From the NCBI RefSeq assembly GCF_017377795.1, contig NZ_JAFRDR010000001.1:744001-808000 (forward strand): 64,000 nucleotides of DNA, in the 5' to 3' direction. The stretch's first letter is position 1; the number at the start of each line of letters is the position of its first letter. This document shows, piece by piece, positions 18,618 to 26,249 of this stretch. The notes under the pieces are model-generated. The model had not been told where the DNA came from. It was given only the letters and a program-made list of their open reading frames with translations, and made no database searches. The position numbers and the translations under genes are program-made. Origin of the DNA: Williamsia soli. Its GTDB lineage: Bacteria > Actinomycetota > Actinomycetes > Mycobacteriales > Mycobacteriaceae.

Positions 18618-19592
18618 ATGATGTTGTTACGGGTGGTCTCGCCTGCCGAGCACACGCAAACGATCGCAGACCTGCTCACCGACGACACCGCGGTCAGCAA
18701 TGTTGCAGTTCATCGAGGCGTCTCGGTGAAGCCGGCGGGCGACATCATCGAGGCGGACATCGCACGAGAAGGTGTCAACGAGATCGTCGATGTCCTCTTG
18801 CGCATGGACATCCACAAATCCGGGACCATCCAGCTCGCCGATGTCCCGACGTGGATGTCCCAGAACGGCTTCGAGGCCGATCTCGTCACGCCCGGGGCCA
18901 GCGCCGACGCGGTGGTCTGGAGTGAGGTCACCCAGACCGCGTACGAGGACTCGGAGTTCAACTGGACCTTCGTCAGTTTCATGTTCCTGGCCACGGTGCT
19001 GGTGGCCATCGCCATCCTGCTGAACTCGACGATCCTGCTGATCGGGGCGATGGTCCTCGGGCCCGAGTTCGGCGCGGTCGCCGCGCTCGGTGTGGCACTG
19101 GTGCGCCGCCGCGGCACACTGCTGCGACGGGCCGCAGCCACGCTCGCCGGAGGCTTCGCGATCGCCATCGCGGCCACCACCGTCCTGACGCTCGTCGCGC
19201 GCGCACTGGGGTGGATCACGGTGGTGGACGTCGTCGAATCCCGTCCCGACACCGAGTTCATCTACTCCCCGGACAAGTGGTCGTTCATCGTCGCCGTGCT
19301 CGCCGGGGCCGCCGGCGTATTGTCCGTGACCTCGGCGAAGCTGGGTGGGTTGTCAGGGGTGTTCATCTCCGTGACGACTATTCCCGCGGCAGGCAACGTC
19401 GCTCTCGGCCTCGCCTTCGGGCTCGGCGACACCATCGTGGGAAGCGCTCTGCAACTGCTTCTCAATCTCACGGGCATGGCGGTGGCGGGTTGGTTGACCC
19501 TGGCGTTGCAGCAGGCGAGTTGGGGCCGGGCCTCGGCGTATCGGGCCAGACTGCTCAGAAACCGCCCGACGCGAGGACGACCCGACCTCTAG
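18618..19592 (+). CDS. DUF389 membrane protein
   Basis: Integral membrane protein of 324 residues with a soluble N-terminal ferredoxin-like region (about 1-95) and roughly six hydrophobic segments from about residue 112 to 310 (for example FMFLATVLVAIAILLNSTILLIGAMVLGP). The STILLIGAMVLGPEFG motif with its conserved Gly-Pro is typical of DUF389 (TIGR00341-like) proteins. The function is unknown. It lies between kstR2 and the convergent ipdC, so it may share the kstR2 transcript, but a link to sterols is only positional. ATG 18621 is an alternative start. Confidence 0.85.
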   Translation: MMLLRVVSPAEHTQTIADLLTDDTAVSNVAVHRGVSVKPAGDIIEADIAREGVNEIVDVLLRMDIHKSGTIQLADVPTWMSQNGFEADLVTPGASADAVVWSEVTQTAYEDSEFNWTFVSFMFLATVLVAIAILLNSTILLIGAMVLGPEFGAVAALGVALVRRRGTLLRRAAATLAGGFAIAIAATTVLTLVARALGWITVVDVVESRPDTEFIYSPDKWSFIVAVLAGAAGVLSVTSAKLGGLSGVFISVTTIPAAGNVALGLAFGLGDTIVGSALQLLLNLTGMAVAGWLTLALQQASWGRASAYRARLLRNRPTRGRPDL

Positions 19593-19608
19593 TCGTGTCG
19601 GCAACTGC

Positions 19609-20691
19609 TCACAGCTTTCCCAGGCGCTCCAACCGGCTCCACGCCTGCGTCATGATCGACTGGATGAGGTCGTCGCAGCTCGGCAGGTCGTCGATCATGC
19701 CGACCACCTGACCCGAGGCGAGTACACCGGCCTCGGTGTTGCCCTCGACCAGGCCGGCGCGCAGCAGCATCGGGGTGTTGCCGGCCATGATGATCTGCTG
19801 CCACGAGCGTTCGCCGGACTTGCGCATGGTGCGACCGTCCTTGAGCATCGTCGACCACTTCATGCCGGTCAGTTGCTTGAACTTGTTGGCGTTGTTCGCC
19901 GCAGCCGCCAGAGCTGTTGCGCTGTTCCCCGATTCGAGTTTGTCGACGAGTTCGGTCCGGAGTACCCGGTGCGGCATCCCGTCGACCTTCGTGGAGACGA
20001 CGGTGTCGCCGAGCCCGCGGGCGATGTACTCCTTCTTGACGGCGTCGGGCACGGCGCTGTCCGACGTCAGCAAGAATCGGGTCCCCATCGCGACACCTTC
20101 GGCGCCGTAGGACAGGGCTGCCACCAGCCCACGCCCGTCGAAGAAGCCGCCGGCCGCCACCACCGGAATGCCCTCCGGACCGAGCGCATCGAGGACGCTC
20201 GGCAGCAGCAGGGTGGTCGCGACCGGTCCGGTGTGACCCCCGCCTTCACCGCCCTGGACGATCACTGCGTCGGCGCCCCACGATGCGACCTTCACCGCGT
20301 GTTTCGCGGCACCGATCGACGGGATCACGACGACGCCGTGATCCTTGAGTTTGGCGATGAGTTCTGGCTTGGGCGCCAAGGCGAATGATGCGACCTTGAC
20401 CTGTTCGCGGATGAGCAGGTCGATCCGCTCGGGTGCGTCGGTGGCATCGGCGCGGAGATTGACTCCGAATGGCTTGTCCGTCAACGTCTTCGTCTTGACG
20501 ATGGCCGTCTCGAGTTCGGCAAAGGTCATCGTGGCCGACGCCAGGATGCCGAGGCCGCCGGCGTTCGACGTGGCCGAGGTCAGCGAGGGACCCGACACCC
20601 AGCCCATCCCGGTCTGCACGATCGGGTACTTGATCCCGACCAACTCGGTGAAGCGCGTGGCGAGCGTCGGCGCGGGTTGCGAAGTACTCAC
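19609..20691 (-). CDS. ipdC: IpdC-like flavin oxidoreductase (2-nitropropane dioxygenase fold)
   Basis: FMN-dependent TIM-barrel enzyme of 360 residues related to nitronate monooxygenase. The N terminus KYPIVQTGMGWVSGPSLTSATSNAGGLGIL and the phosphate-binding VQGGEGGGHTGP and AAGGFFDGRGL blocks are visible. In M. tuberculosis the ortholog Rv3553 (IpdC) acts on the hydroxy-indane carboxyl-CoA intermediate of HIP breakdown. GTG 20691 overlaps the ipdB stop, making the third gene of echA20-ipdA-ipdB-ipdC. Gene order supports the symbol strongly. Confidence 0.9.
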   Translation of the reverse strand: MSTSQPAPTLATRFTELVGIKYPIVQTGMGWVSGPSLTSATSNAGGLGILASATMTFAELETAIVKTKTLTDKPFGVNLRADATDAPERIDLLIREQVKVASFALAPKPELIAKLKDHGVVVIPSIGAAKHAVKVASWGADAVIVQGGEGGGHTGPVATTLLLPSVLDALGPEGIPVVAAGGFFDGRGLVAALSYGAEGVAMGTRFLLTSDSAVPDAVKKEYIARGLGDTVVSTKVDGMPHRVLRTELVDKLESGNSATALAAAANNANKFKQLTGMKWSTMLKDGRTMRKSGERSWQQIIMAGNTPMLLRAGLVEGNTEAGVLASGQVVGMIDDLPSCDDLIQSIMTQAWSRLERLGKL

Positions 20692-21467
20692 TTGGTCGCC
20701 TCCACGGGCTTGACTTCTTTCTCCCGCAGGCCCTTCGGGTCGATGACCTCGCGGATGAGCCGGAGTTCCTCCGCGGAGGGAAGACGGGTCACCCCGGCGG
20801 TGTCGAGACCCGCGACCTCGAAGCCGGTGTTGTCCGCAACCTCGTCCGCCTCGACGCCCGGGTGCAGGCTGAGAGCGCGCATCGTGTGGTCGGGACCCCC
20901 GAAATCGAAGACGCCGAGGTTGGTCACCACCCGGTAGACGTTCAGATACTTGTATGCGGGGTTTTCCGGATCGACTTTGTCGTAGCCGACCCCGGACACC
21001 ACGTCCACCACACCGCCGAACACCCGGGAGGAGTGCTTGGCGACCCAGTAGCTCGTCGGATGATTGATGGTGTTGCCGGGCGCTCCGCGGGATCCGAACA
21101 TCTGACGCGTCGGTTGCTGCAGTGGACCGAAGGCCGACAGGTTCTGGTTGCCGTAGCGGTCGATCTGGTTGGCGCCCATCACCACATGGCGGCGGCCGGA
21201 GGCGACGACGTCGAAGACCTTCCGGAACGGCATGTAACCCTCGATGGCTCCGGACTTCCCGACGGCGGGGGTGTCGGCGAAGATCAGCGCTTCGCCGTCG
21301 GTGATCAGCAGGTCGGGCTCAGTGGTCAAGCGCGCCAACCGGACTCCGATCAGGGGTGTGGTGGCCATCGGGGACGCCATGGTCTCACCTGCGCCTGCGA
21401 AGATCTCGGCGCACGCGATGACGCAGCTCTCCGCGCGGGTGACGTCTGCGGCCTGGGGTGCGCTCAT
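20688..21467 (-). CDS. ipdB: IpdB, beta subunit of ring-opening COCHEA-CoA hydrolase
   Basis: Beta subunit (259 residues) of the IpdAB complex, which has a CoA-transferase fold but in steroid degraders hydrolyses the last carbocyclic ring (COCHEA-CoA). Visible blocks: ESCVIACAEIFAGAGETMASP, LLITDGEALIFADTPAV, MGANQIDRYGNQN and HHPGV-type LHPGVEADEVADNTGF. It overlaps ipdA (ATGA) and ipdC, so the three are translationally coupled and the subunits made in equal amounts. Confidence 0.92.
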   Translation of the reverse strand: MSAPQAADVTRAESCVIACAEIFAGAGETMASPMATTPLIGVRLARLTTEPDLLITDGEALIFADTPAVGKSGAIEGYMPFRKVFDVVASGRRHVVMGANQIDRYGNQNLSAFGPLQQPTRQMFGSRGAPGNTINHPTSYWVAKHSSRVFGGVVDVVSGVGYDKVDPENPAYKYLNVYRVVTNLGVFDFGGPDHTMRALSLHPGVEADEVADNTGFEVAGLDTAGVTRLPSAEELRLIREVIDPKGLREKEVKPVEATK

Positions 21468-22387
21468 TTTCCGGACTCCTTAGCGAGGGCCGCTTGTTCG
21501 GTGGCCCATGTGCTGATCTCGCTCTGGTACTGCGCTTCGTCGACGGCGAGGAAGCGATCGGAGAAGGCCTGCCAGGCCTCGGGGGTCTTGGCCGACTCTG
21601 CGTAGAACCGCTGGAACGCCTCATCCCGGCCGTAGTCGCCTGCAAACGTGAAGTGGGCACCGTTCGGTGTGTGCACCACGCGGTCGACGTTGAGCCGGTT
21701 GAGCAACACCCGTTGCAGCGGCACCGATTCGATCAGTTCCTCGGTGGACACCAGGCGGTCGGTCTCGAGATACCGGCGCTGGGCGGCCCCGCAATAGAGG
21801 TCGTCGAAGTAGGGATCTATACCGGTGTAAGCGGCGTTGCCGTGCTTGTCGGCGAGGTCGAGGTGCACGAACGCGGCATCGAGGTTCAACGCAGGCATCG
21901 CGATGAGGGTCTGATGACGACCGTCTTCATCGGGATACGGCGAGGTGACCGTGGACAACTCGCCGTCCCAGAAGTTGGGGACGTCGGAGCCGAGGCCGGC
22001 GCGGATCGGCAGGAACGGCAGTCGGGCGGCGGCGGCCTCGAGTCCACACTTGACCATGCCCTCGTCCATCTCCCGAACCGTGATCGCTCCGGAGGTGCGG
22101 GCAGCGGCGAACCACGGGTCGTAGAACGGTGGCGAGTCCAGCGACACGAACCCGTAGTAGGCCTTGCTGACCTTCCCGGCAGCACAGAGCAATCCGAGGT
22201 CGGGTCCGCCGTAGGTGACCACGGTCAGGTCCGTCACGGTCGACCGGGCGAGGGCTCTCACCAGGGCCATCGGCTTGCGGCGTGATCCCCAGCCTCCGAT
22301 GCCGATGGTCATGCCGCTCTCGATTTCGCCGATGACGTCGTCGAGGGTGCTCGTCTTGTCCCTTGGCCCTGTCTTGTCCTTTGTCAT
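21464..22387 (-). CDS. ipdA: IpdA, alpha subunit of ring-opening COCHEA-CoA hydrolase
   Basis: Alpha subunit (307 residues) of IpdAB. It is close to M. tuberculosis Rv3551 throughout: GMTIGIGGWGSRRKPMALVRA, VVTYGGPDLGLLCAAGKV, FVSLDSPPFYDPWF and REMDEGMVKCGLEAAAARLPFLPIRAGLGSDV. The acidic REMDEGM segment holds the Glu region linked to hydrolysis in the characterised enzyme. Relative to Rv3551 the C terminus is somewhat longer. echA20 lies 2 bases upstream. Confidence 0.94.
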   Translation of the reverse strand: MTKDKTGPRDKTSTLDDVIGEIESGMTIGIGGWGSRRKPMALVRALARSTVTDLTVVTYGGPDLGLLCAAGKVSKAYYGFVSLDSPPFYDPWFAAARTSGAITVREMDEGMVKCGLEAAAARLPFLPIRAGLGSDVPNFWDGELSTVTSPYPDEDGRHQTLIAMPALNLDAAFVHLDLADKHGNAAYTGIDPYFDDLYCGAAQRRYLETDRLVSTEELIESVPLQRVLLNRLNVDRVVHTPNGAHFTFAGDYGRDEAFQRFYAESAKTPEAWQAFSDRFLAVDEAQYQSEISTWATEQAALAKESGK

Positions 22388-22389
22388 TG

Positions 22390-23187
22390 CTACTTCGATC
22401 CTCCGCCGCTGTGTGAACTCTGTTGGGGTGCACTCGTCTTGGGTTTGCCGGTCTCGACGAAGGCGTCGCGGTGCTCGTCGGCGACGCCCGCGAGGTTGAG
22501 TTCGAATGTGAAGCCCTGCTCGAAGCGGTAGCTGGACTTCACGTCCACCGGATCGATGCCGTTGAACGCTTCCTTCGCGGCCCGGATGACCCGCGTGTCC
22601 TTGGTCGCGATCTTGCGGGCGATCTCCAGCGCCGCGGAGTCGAGCTGCTCGCGGGGGACCACCTTCTGAACCGAACCGAAGTGCTCGAGCTGCTGGGCGG
22701 TGACGTTCTGCGCGGTGTAGTACAGGGCGCGCATCGTGTGCTGGGGAACGAGTCGCGAAAGGTGGGTGGCTGCGCCGAGGGCGCCGCGATCGACTTCGGG
22801 GAGGCCGAAGACCGCGTCATCGGAGGCGACGATGATGTCGGCGTTGCCGACGAGGCCGACTCCGCCCCCCACGCAGAAGCCGTTGACCGCCGCGATGACC
22901 GGGACGGCGCAGTCGTACACCCCGGAGAAGGCGACGGCGCATCCGCGGTTGGCGGCGATGAGCGCCCCATAGCCCTCGGTGGCCTGCATCTCCTTGATGT
23001 CGACGCCGGCGTTGAAGCCCCTGCCCTCGGCCCGCAGGATCACGACGTGGGTGTCGTTGTCGCGTCCGGCCGCGAGTATCGCCTCCCCCAACTCGAACCA
23101 GGCCGCCGACGGCAAGGCGTTGACCGGTGGAAAGTCGACCGTGACCGCGACGATCCCTGGCTCGACGGTGGATGTGGTGATGGGCAT
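22390..23187 (-). CDS. echA20: EchA20, crotonase-family ring hydrolase
   Basis: Crotonase-fold enzyme of 265 residues. In steroid-degrading actinobacteria EchA20 opens the five- or six-membered diketone ring of the HIP pathway just before IpdAB. The oxyanion-hole blocks GFNAGVDIKEMQ and GFCVGGGVGLVGNADII are present, followed by FGLPEVDRGALG. I start at 23187 (MPITTSTVEPG), because GAGGAG lies 5 bases upstream on the minus strand and the next ATG (23226) would place the KstR2 palindrome inside the gene. First gene of echA20-ipdA-ipdB-ipdC. Confidence 0.9.
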   Translation of the reverse strand: MPITTSTVEPGIVAVTVDFPPVNALPSAAWFELGEAILAAGRDNDTHVVILRAEGRGFNAGVDIKEMQATEGYGALIAANRGCAVAFSGVYDCAVPVIAAVNGFCVGGGVGLVGNADIIVASDDAVFGLPEVDRGALGAATHLSRLVPQHTMRALYYTAQNVTAQQLEHFGSVQKVVPREQLDSAALEIARKIATKDTRVIRAAKEAFNGIDPVDVKSSYRFEQGFTFELNLAGVADEHRDAFVETGKPKTSAPQQSSHSGGGSK

Positions 23188-23221
23188 CGATGCTCCTCGC
23201 GTACCGTACGTCTGTAGACCA

Positions 23222-23239
23222 ACCAAGCAATTGCTTGGT
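23222..23239. promoter_or_regulatory. Extended KstR2-type palindrome between echA20 and an SDR gene
   Basis: ACCAAGCAATTGCTTGGT is a perfect 18-bp palindrome. Read as AnCAAGnnCTTGnT it fits in two overlapping registers, each with one mismatch. It lies in the divergent promoter region of the ipd operon and the SDR gene at 23279. Confidence 0.8.
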
Positions 23240-23278
23240 ACTTTAACACCCTCGTGGTCATGACAGATGGGGCAGTGG

Positions 23279-24049
23279 ATGGACTTGGGCTTGTCAGGGC
23301 AGGTGGTGCTCGTGACCGGAGGCGTGCGTGGAGTCGGCGCAGGTATCAGTGCGGTGCTGACGAGCCTGGGCGCAACGGTGGTCGCGTGTGCCAGACGCCC
23401 CGCCGATGAAGGGTCGGCGGTGCCCTATGCCGAGTTCGTCAGCTGCGACATCCGCGACGCGGACGCGGTGACCACCATGACCGAGCAGGTGGCGGCGAAG
23501 CACGGTCGGCTCGACGGTGTCGTGAACAATGCCGGTGGTGCGCCGTTCGCGATGGCGGCGGATGCCTCACCGCGCTTTCATTCGAAGATCGTGGAACTCA
23601 ACCTGCTCGCGCCACTGATCATCGCGCAAGCTGCCAACAAGGTCATGCAGCAACAGGATTCCGGCGGTTCGATCGTGAACGTGTCCAGCATGTCCGGGCG
23701 CAGGCCGTCGCCGGGGACCGCGGGTTATGGGGCCGCCAAAGCTGGGCTCGACTCGTTGACCGGGTCGCTGGCGGTGGAGTGGGCTCCGCGGGTGCGGGTC
23801 AACTCCGTGGTCGCGGGTGCGGTACGCACCGAGCTCGCAGACATGTTCTACGGCGATGACGACGGCGTCGCAGCCGTGGCGCGGACCATCCCGATGGGAC
23901 GCCTGGCACTCCCCGAAGACGTCGGCAATGCCGTGGCGTTCTTGTTGTCCCCGTTGGCTTCTTACATGACCGGATCGACGATGGAAGTCCACGGTGGCGG
24001 CGAACGCCTTGCCTTCTGGGACGTCGGATCCAACGAGATCCCGAGCTGA
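23279..24049 (+). CDS. SDR oxidoreductase (Rv3549c-like)
   Basis: Short-chain dehydrogenase of 256 residues with the TGGVRGVGAGIS cofactor loop (about 13-24), NNAGGAPF, the Ser in VNVSSMSG and YGAAK as catalytic Tyr/Lys. It is divergent from the ipd operon across a KstR2 palindrome and corresponds in position to Rv3549c of M. tuberculosis, whose exact step is not settled. ATG 23279 has GGGG 6-9 bases upstream; ATG 23267, four codons earlier, is also possible. Confidence 0.88.
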   Translation: MDLGLSGQVVLVTGGVRGVGAGISAVLTSLGATVVACARRPADEGSAVPYAEFVSCDIRDADAVTTMTEQVAAKHGRLDGVVNNAGGAPFAMAADASPRFHSKIVELNLLAPLIIAQAANKVMQQQDSGGSIVNVSSMSGRRPSPGTAGYGAAKAGLDSLTGSLAVEWAPRVRVNSVVAGAVRTELADMFYGDDDGVAAVARTIPMGRLALPEDVGNAVAFLLSPLASYMTGSTMEVHGGGERLAFWDVGSNEIPS

Positions 24050-24101
24050 TCGGCGGGCTCAGAATGATTGACGACATCGACAAACCGAAGGAGCTGATTT
24101 G

Positions 24102-25022
24102 ATGAGTGGAATCGTGGCCGGCCGAGTGGTCATCGTGACCGGGGCGGGCCGGGGCATCGGCCGTGAGCACGCACTGGCCTTTGCGGCCGAGGGCGCAAAG
24201 GTCGTTGTGAACGACATCGGGGCCGGTCTGGACGGATCTCTCGTCGGCGAGAGCCCCGCCGAGCAGGTGGTGGAGGAGATCAAGGCAGCGGGCGGCGAGG
24301 CCGTGGTCAACGGCGATGATGTCGCCAGCTGGGCAGGCGCCGAGAATCTGGTCCGGACAGCAATCGATTCCTTTGGGGCGCTCGATGTTCTGGTCAACAA
24401 CGCCGGATTCCTCCGTGACAAGATGCTCGTCTCGATGAGTGAAGAGGACTGGGACAACGTGATCCGGGTCCACCTGAAGGGGCACTTCGCGACCTTGCGG
24501 CACGCGGCTGCATACTGGCGAGCCGAATCGAAGGCCGGTCGTCCGCGGGAGGCCCGGGTGATCAACACGTCATCGGGCGCAGGATTGTACGGCTCTGTGG
24601 GACAGGGTAATTACTCCGCGGCAAAGGCTGCGATCGCGGAACTGACGATTCAGGCGGCGGCGGAGATGAAGGCATATGGCGTGGCGGTGAACGCCATCGC
24701 CCCGTCGGCCCGGACGCGGATGACCACGAGTTCCGGTGACGCGATGGCCGCGCAGATGGCCCCACCCGAGGACGGTTCGTTCGACGCGATGGATCCGGCG
24801 AACGTCTCGCCGCTGGTGGTCTGGCTCGGTTCGGTCGAAGCGGGTTCGGTGAGTGGACGGGTCTTCGAGGTCGAGGGCGGTACCGTGTCGGTGACCGACG
24901 GTTGGCAGCGAAGCGTCAAACGCGACAAGGGTGCTCGGTGGGACCCGGCCGAACTCGGGCCTGTGGTCGAGGAGATCCTGGCGCAGGCCCCGACCCCGAT
25001 GCCGGTGTACGGCGCACGATAG
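24102..25022 (+). CDS. SDR oxidoreductase (Rv3548c-like, multifunctional-enzyme type)
   Basis: Short-chain dehydrogenase of 306 residues. Visible are TGAGRGIGREHALAFAAEGAK, NDIGAGLDG, NNAGFLRDKML, INTSSGAGLYG and YSAAK. The RDKML and GHF-type wording is typical of the hydroxyacyl-CoA dehydrogenase part of peroxisomal multifunctional enzyme 2, so a beta-oxidation-like step is likely. AAGGAG at 24088-24093 supports ATG 24102. It follows the previous SDR by 52 bases and corresponds to Rv3548c. Its stop codon is the first unit of a tandem repeat that runs to the next gene. Confidence 0.88.
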   Translation: MSGIVAGRVVIVTGAGRGIGREHALAFAAEGAKVVVNDIGAGLDGSLVGESPAEQVVEEIKAAGGEAVVNGDDVASWAGAENLVRTAIDSFGALDVLVNNAGFLRDKMLVSMSEEDWDNVIRVHLKGHFATLRHAAAYWRAESKAGRPREARVINTSSGAGLYGSVGQGNYSAAKAAIAELTIQAAAEMKAYGVAVNAIAPSARTRMTTSSGDAMAAQMAPPEDGSFDAMDPANVSPLVVWLGSVEAGSVSGRVFEVEGGTVSVTDGWQRSVKRDKGARWDPAELGPVVEEILAQAPTPMPVYGAR

Positions 25023-25097
25023 AGAGCAGGCACGATAGAGAGCAGGGACGATAGAGGGGCGGGCACGATAAGGAGGCACGATAGAAGTGGAGGCGCG
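25014..25097 (+). repeat. Degenerate 16-bp tandem array spanning stop codon to next start codon
   Basis: Two exact copies of GCACGATAGAGAGCAG (25014-25029, 25030-25045) are followed by altered copies at 25046-25061, 25062-25075 and 25076-25092, and a remnant GCGCGATGAGCACAG over the next start. The TAG in copy 1 is the stop codon of the SDR gene. GGAG-type purines in the last copy act as the ribosome binding site of the next gene. Confidence 0.9.
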
Positions 25098-25466
25098 ATG
25101 AGCACAGATGCCGACCTGATCGCTGCGGCGAAGTCGTACGTCGACGCGCTCGTCAGCCACGACCCGGCGGCGGTCCCGTTCCATCCCGACTGCACCCGCA
25201 TCGAGCTGGGCGTCAAGACCGGGCGAAGTGGTGATCATCTGCGGCGCAGCCTTGCCAAGGGGCCGCAATACCGGGTGATCCACACCGTCAGCGACTTCAC
25301 CCCGCGCGTGGAGGGACCGATGGTGCACGTGACCTTCTATGTTCACGTGCAGCCGAAGCCGCTGGGATTGGCCGCCAAGGTGACCGAGAGCTTCGAGTTC
25401 GACGATGACGGCAGAATCGTGAAGATCAACGCGAAGTTCGGCATCCCGCGGCGGCGCACCGCCTGA
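25098..25466 (+). CDS. SnoaL-like / NTF2-fold small protein
   Basis: Protein of 122 residues with the look of the NTF2/SnoaL fold: an N-terminal helix pair (DADLIAAAKSYVDALVSHDPAAVPFHPDCTRIELG) followed by curved-sheet strands (VHVTFYVHVQ, VTESFEFDDDGRIVKINAKFGIP). Members are often small isomerases, cyclases or hydrolases acting on polycyclic ligands. It is directly downstream of the Rv3548c-like SDR, so a role in sterol catabolism is plausible but unproven. GTGGAG at 25087-25092 precedes the ATG. Confidence 0.75.
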   Translation: MSTDADLIAAAKSYVDALVSHDPAAVPFHPDCTRIELGVKTGRSGDHLRRSLAKGPQYRVIHTVSDFTPRVEGPMVHVTFYVHVQPKPLGLAAKVTESFEFDDDGRIVKINAKFGIPRRRTA

Positions 25467-25486
25467 TCCAAAGACGCGCCACGAAT

Positions 25487-25522
25487 ACGAAGACGATCCA
25501 CCTACAGGCGGATCGTCTTCGT
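25487..25522. terminator. Bidirectional terminator hairpin
   Basis: Perfect 13-bp stem (ACGAAGACGATCC with its complement) and a 10-base loop between two converging genes. It separates the KstR2 block from the next interval. Confidence 0.8.
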
Positions 25523-25542
25523 GTTGGTGGATCGTTTGCGGG

Positions 25543-26196
25543 TCAGGAACCAGGCGCGCGGATGACCAGGGGGACACCGGGGAAGTAGGCGGCCAGCTCG
25601 GACCGCGAACGACGCAGCGCGGCTGTGCCGTAGCCCTTCTTGCGGTGCTCGGGAGCGATCCAGATCCGAACATCGACCTCGCCGTCGGACAGTTCACCGA
25701 AGACGAGTCCGATCTTGTCCGACCCTTCGGTGGCTACCAGCCAGACGGCCTCTTCGGCGTGCATGCGGCTGTTGGCGGCCGAGATCTCGTCGGCGATTCC
25801 CGAAGCGGGAGAACCGCTTCCGTCGCCGGCGGCGCCCACATCGGAGGTCCGCTTCTCGAAGATGTCGGCGTCGGCGTCGGTGAACTGCCGTAGCGCGAGG
25901 GTCTCCGACGTGCTGGCCGGACGCTCGGTCTGGGTGAATGTGAGCTGCGAGTTCAGGTCTTCGAGCTCGGCCGCGTTCTCGCGACGGGCGGTGACCGTCA
26001 GGCGGTCGAAGGACATCCCCAGGACGGCCTCGGCACCGATGGCAGGGACCGCGAGCAGGGTGGCGATGGAGTTGATGGCTGACGTGCGGTCCTCGGCTTC
26101 GACGATCGCGTCGAGGACTTCGTGGCGCCGTTCGAAGGCGGCTTCGAGGGCGGCGGTGATGTCGCGGCGGGTCGCCGCGCGGTCTGGAGCAGTCAT
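25543..26196 (-). CDS. GNAT acetyltransferase with GyrA-like N-terminal helical region
   Basis: Protein of 217 residues in two parts. Residues 99-214 are a GNAT N-acetyltransferase domain: VWLVATEGSDKIGLVFGEL, VDVRIWIAPEHRKKGYGTAALRR with the acetyl-CoA loop RKKGYG near 185-190. Residues ~10-85 look like the helical segment of type IIA topoisomerase subunit A (GyrA/ParC): HEVLDAIVEAEDRTSAINSIATLLAVPAIGAEAVLGMSFDRLTVTAR, where GyrA has the VI-LIR-S...LL-(I/L)-QA-AIL-M-L-RLT pattern. ATG 26196 is used. It is read toward the convergent SnoaL-like gene. Substrate unknown. Confidence 0.8.
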   Translation of the reverse strand: MTAPDRAATRRDITAALEAAFERRHEVLDAIVEAEDRTSAINSIATLLAVPAIGAEAVLGMSFDRLTVTARRENAAELEDLNSQLTFTQTERPASTSETLALRQFTDADADIFEKRTSDVGAAGDGSGSPASGIADEISAANSRMHAEEAVWLVATEGSDKIGLVFGELSDGEVDVRIWIAPEHRKKGYGTAALRRSRSELAAYFPGVPLVIRAPGS

Positions 26197-26249
26197 GCAG
26201 CCGAGTCTATTGCGAATGCCTCCGAGTGGTCGGCTGACCCCGGTAAAGC

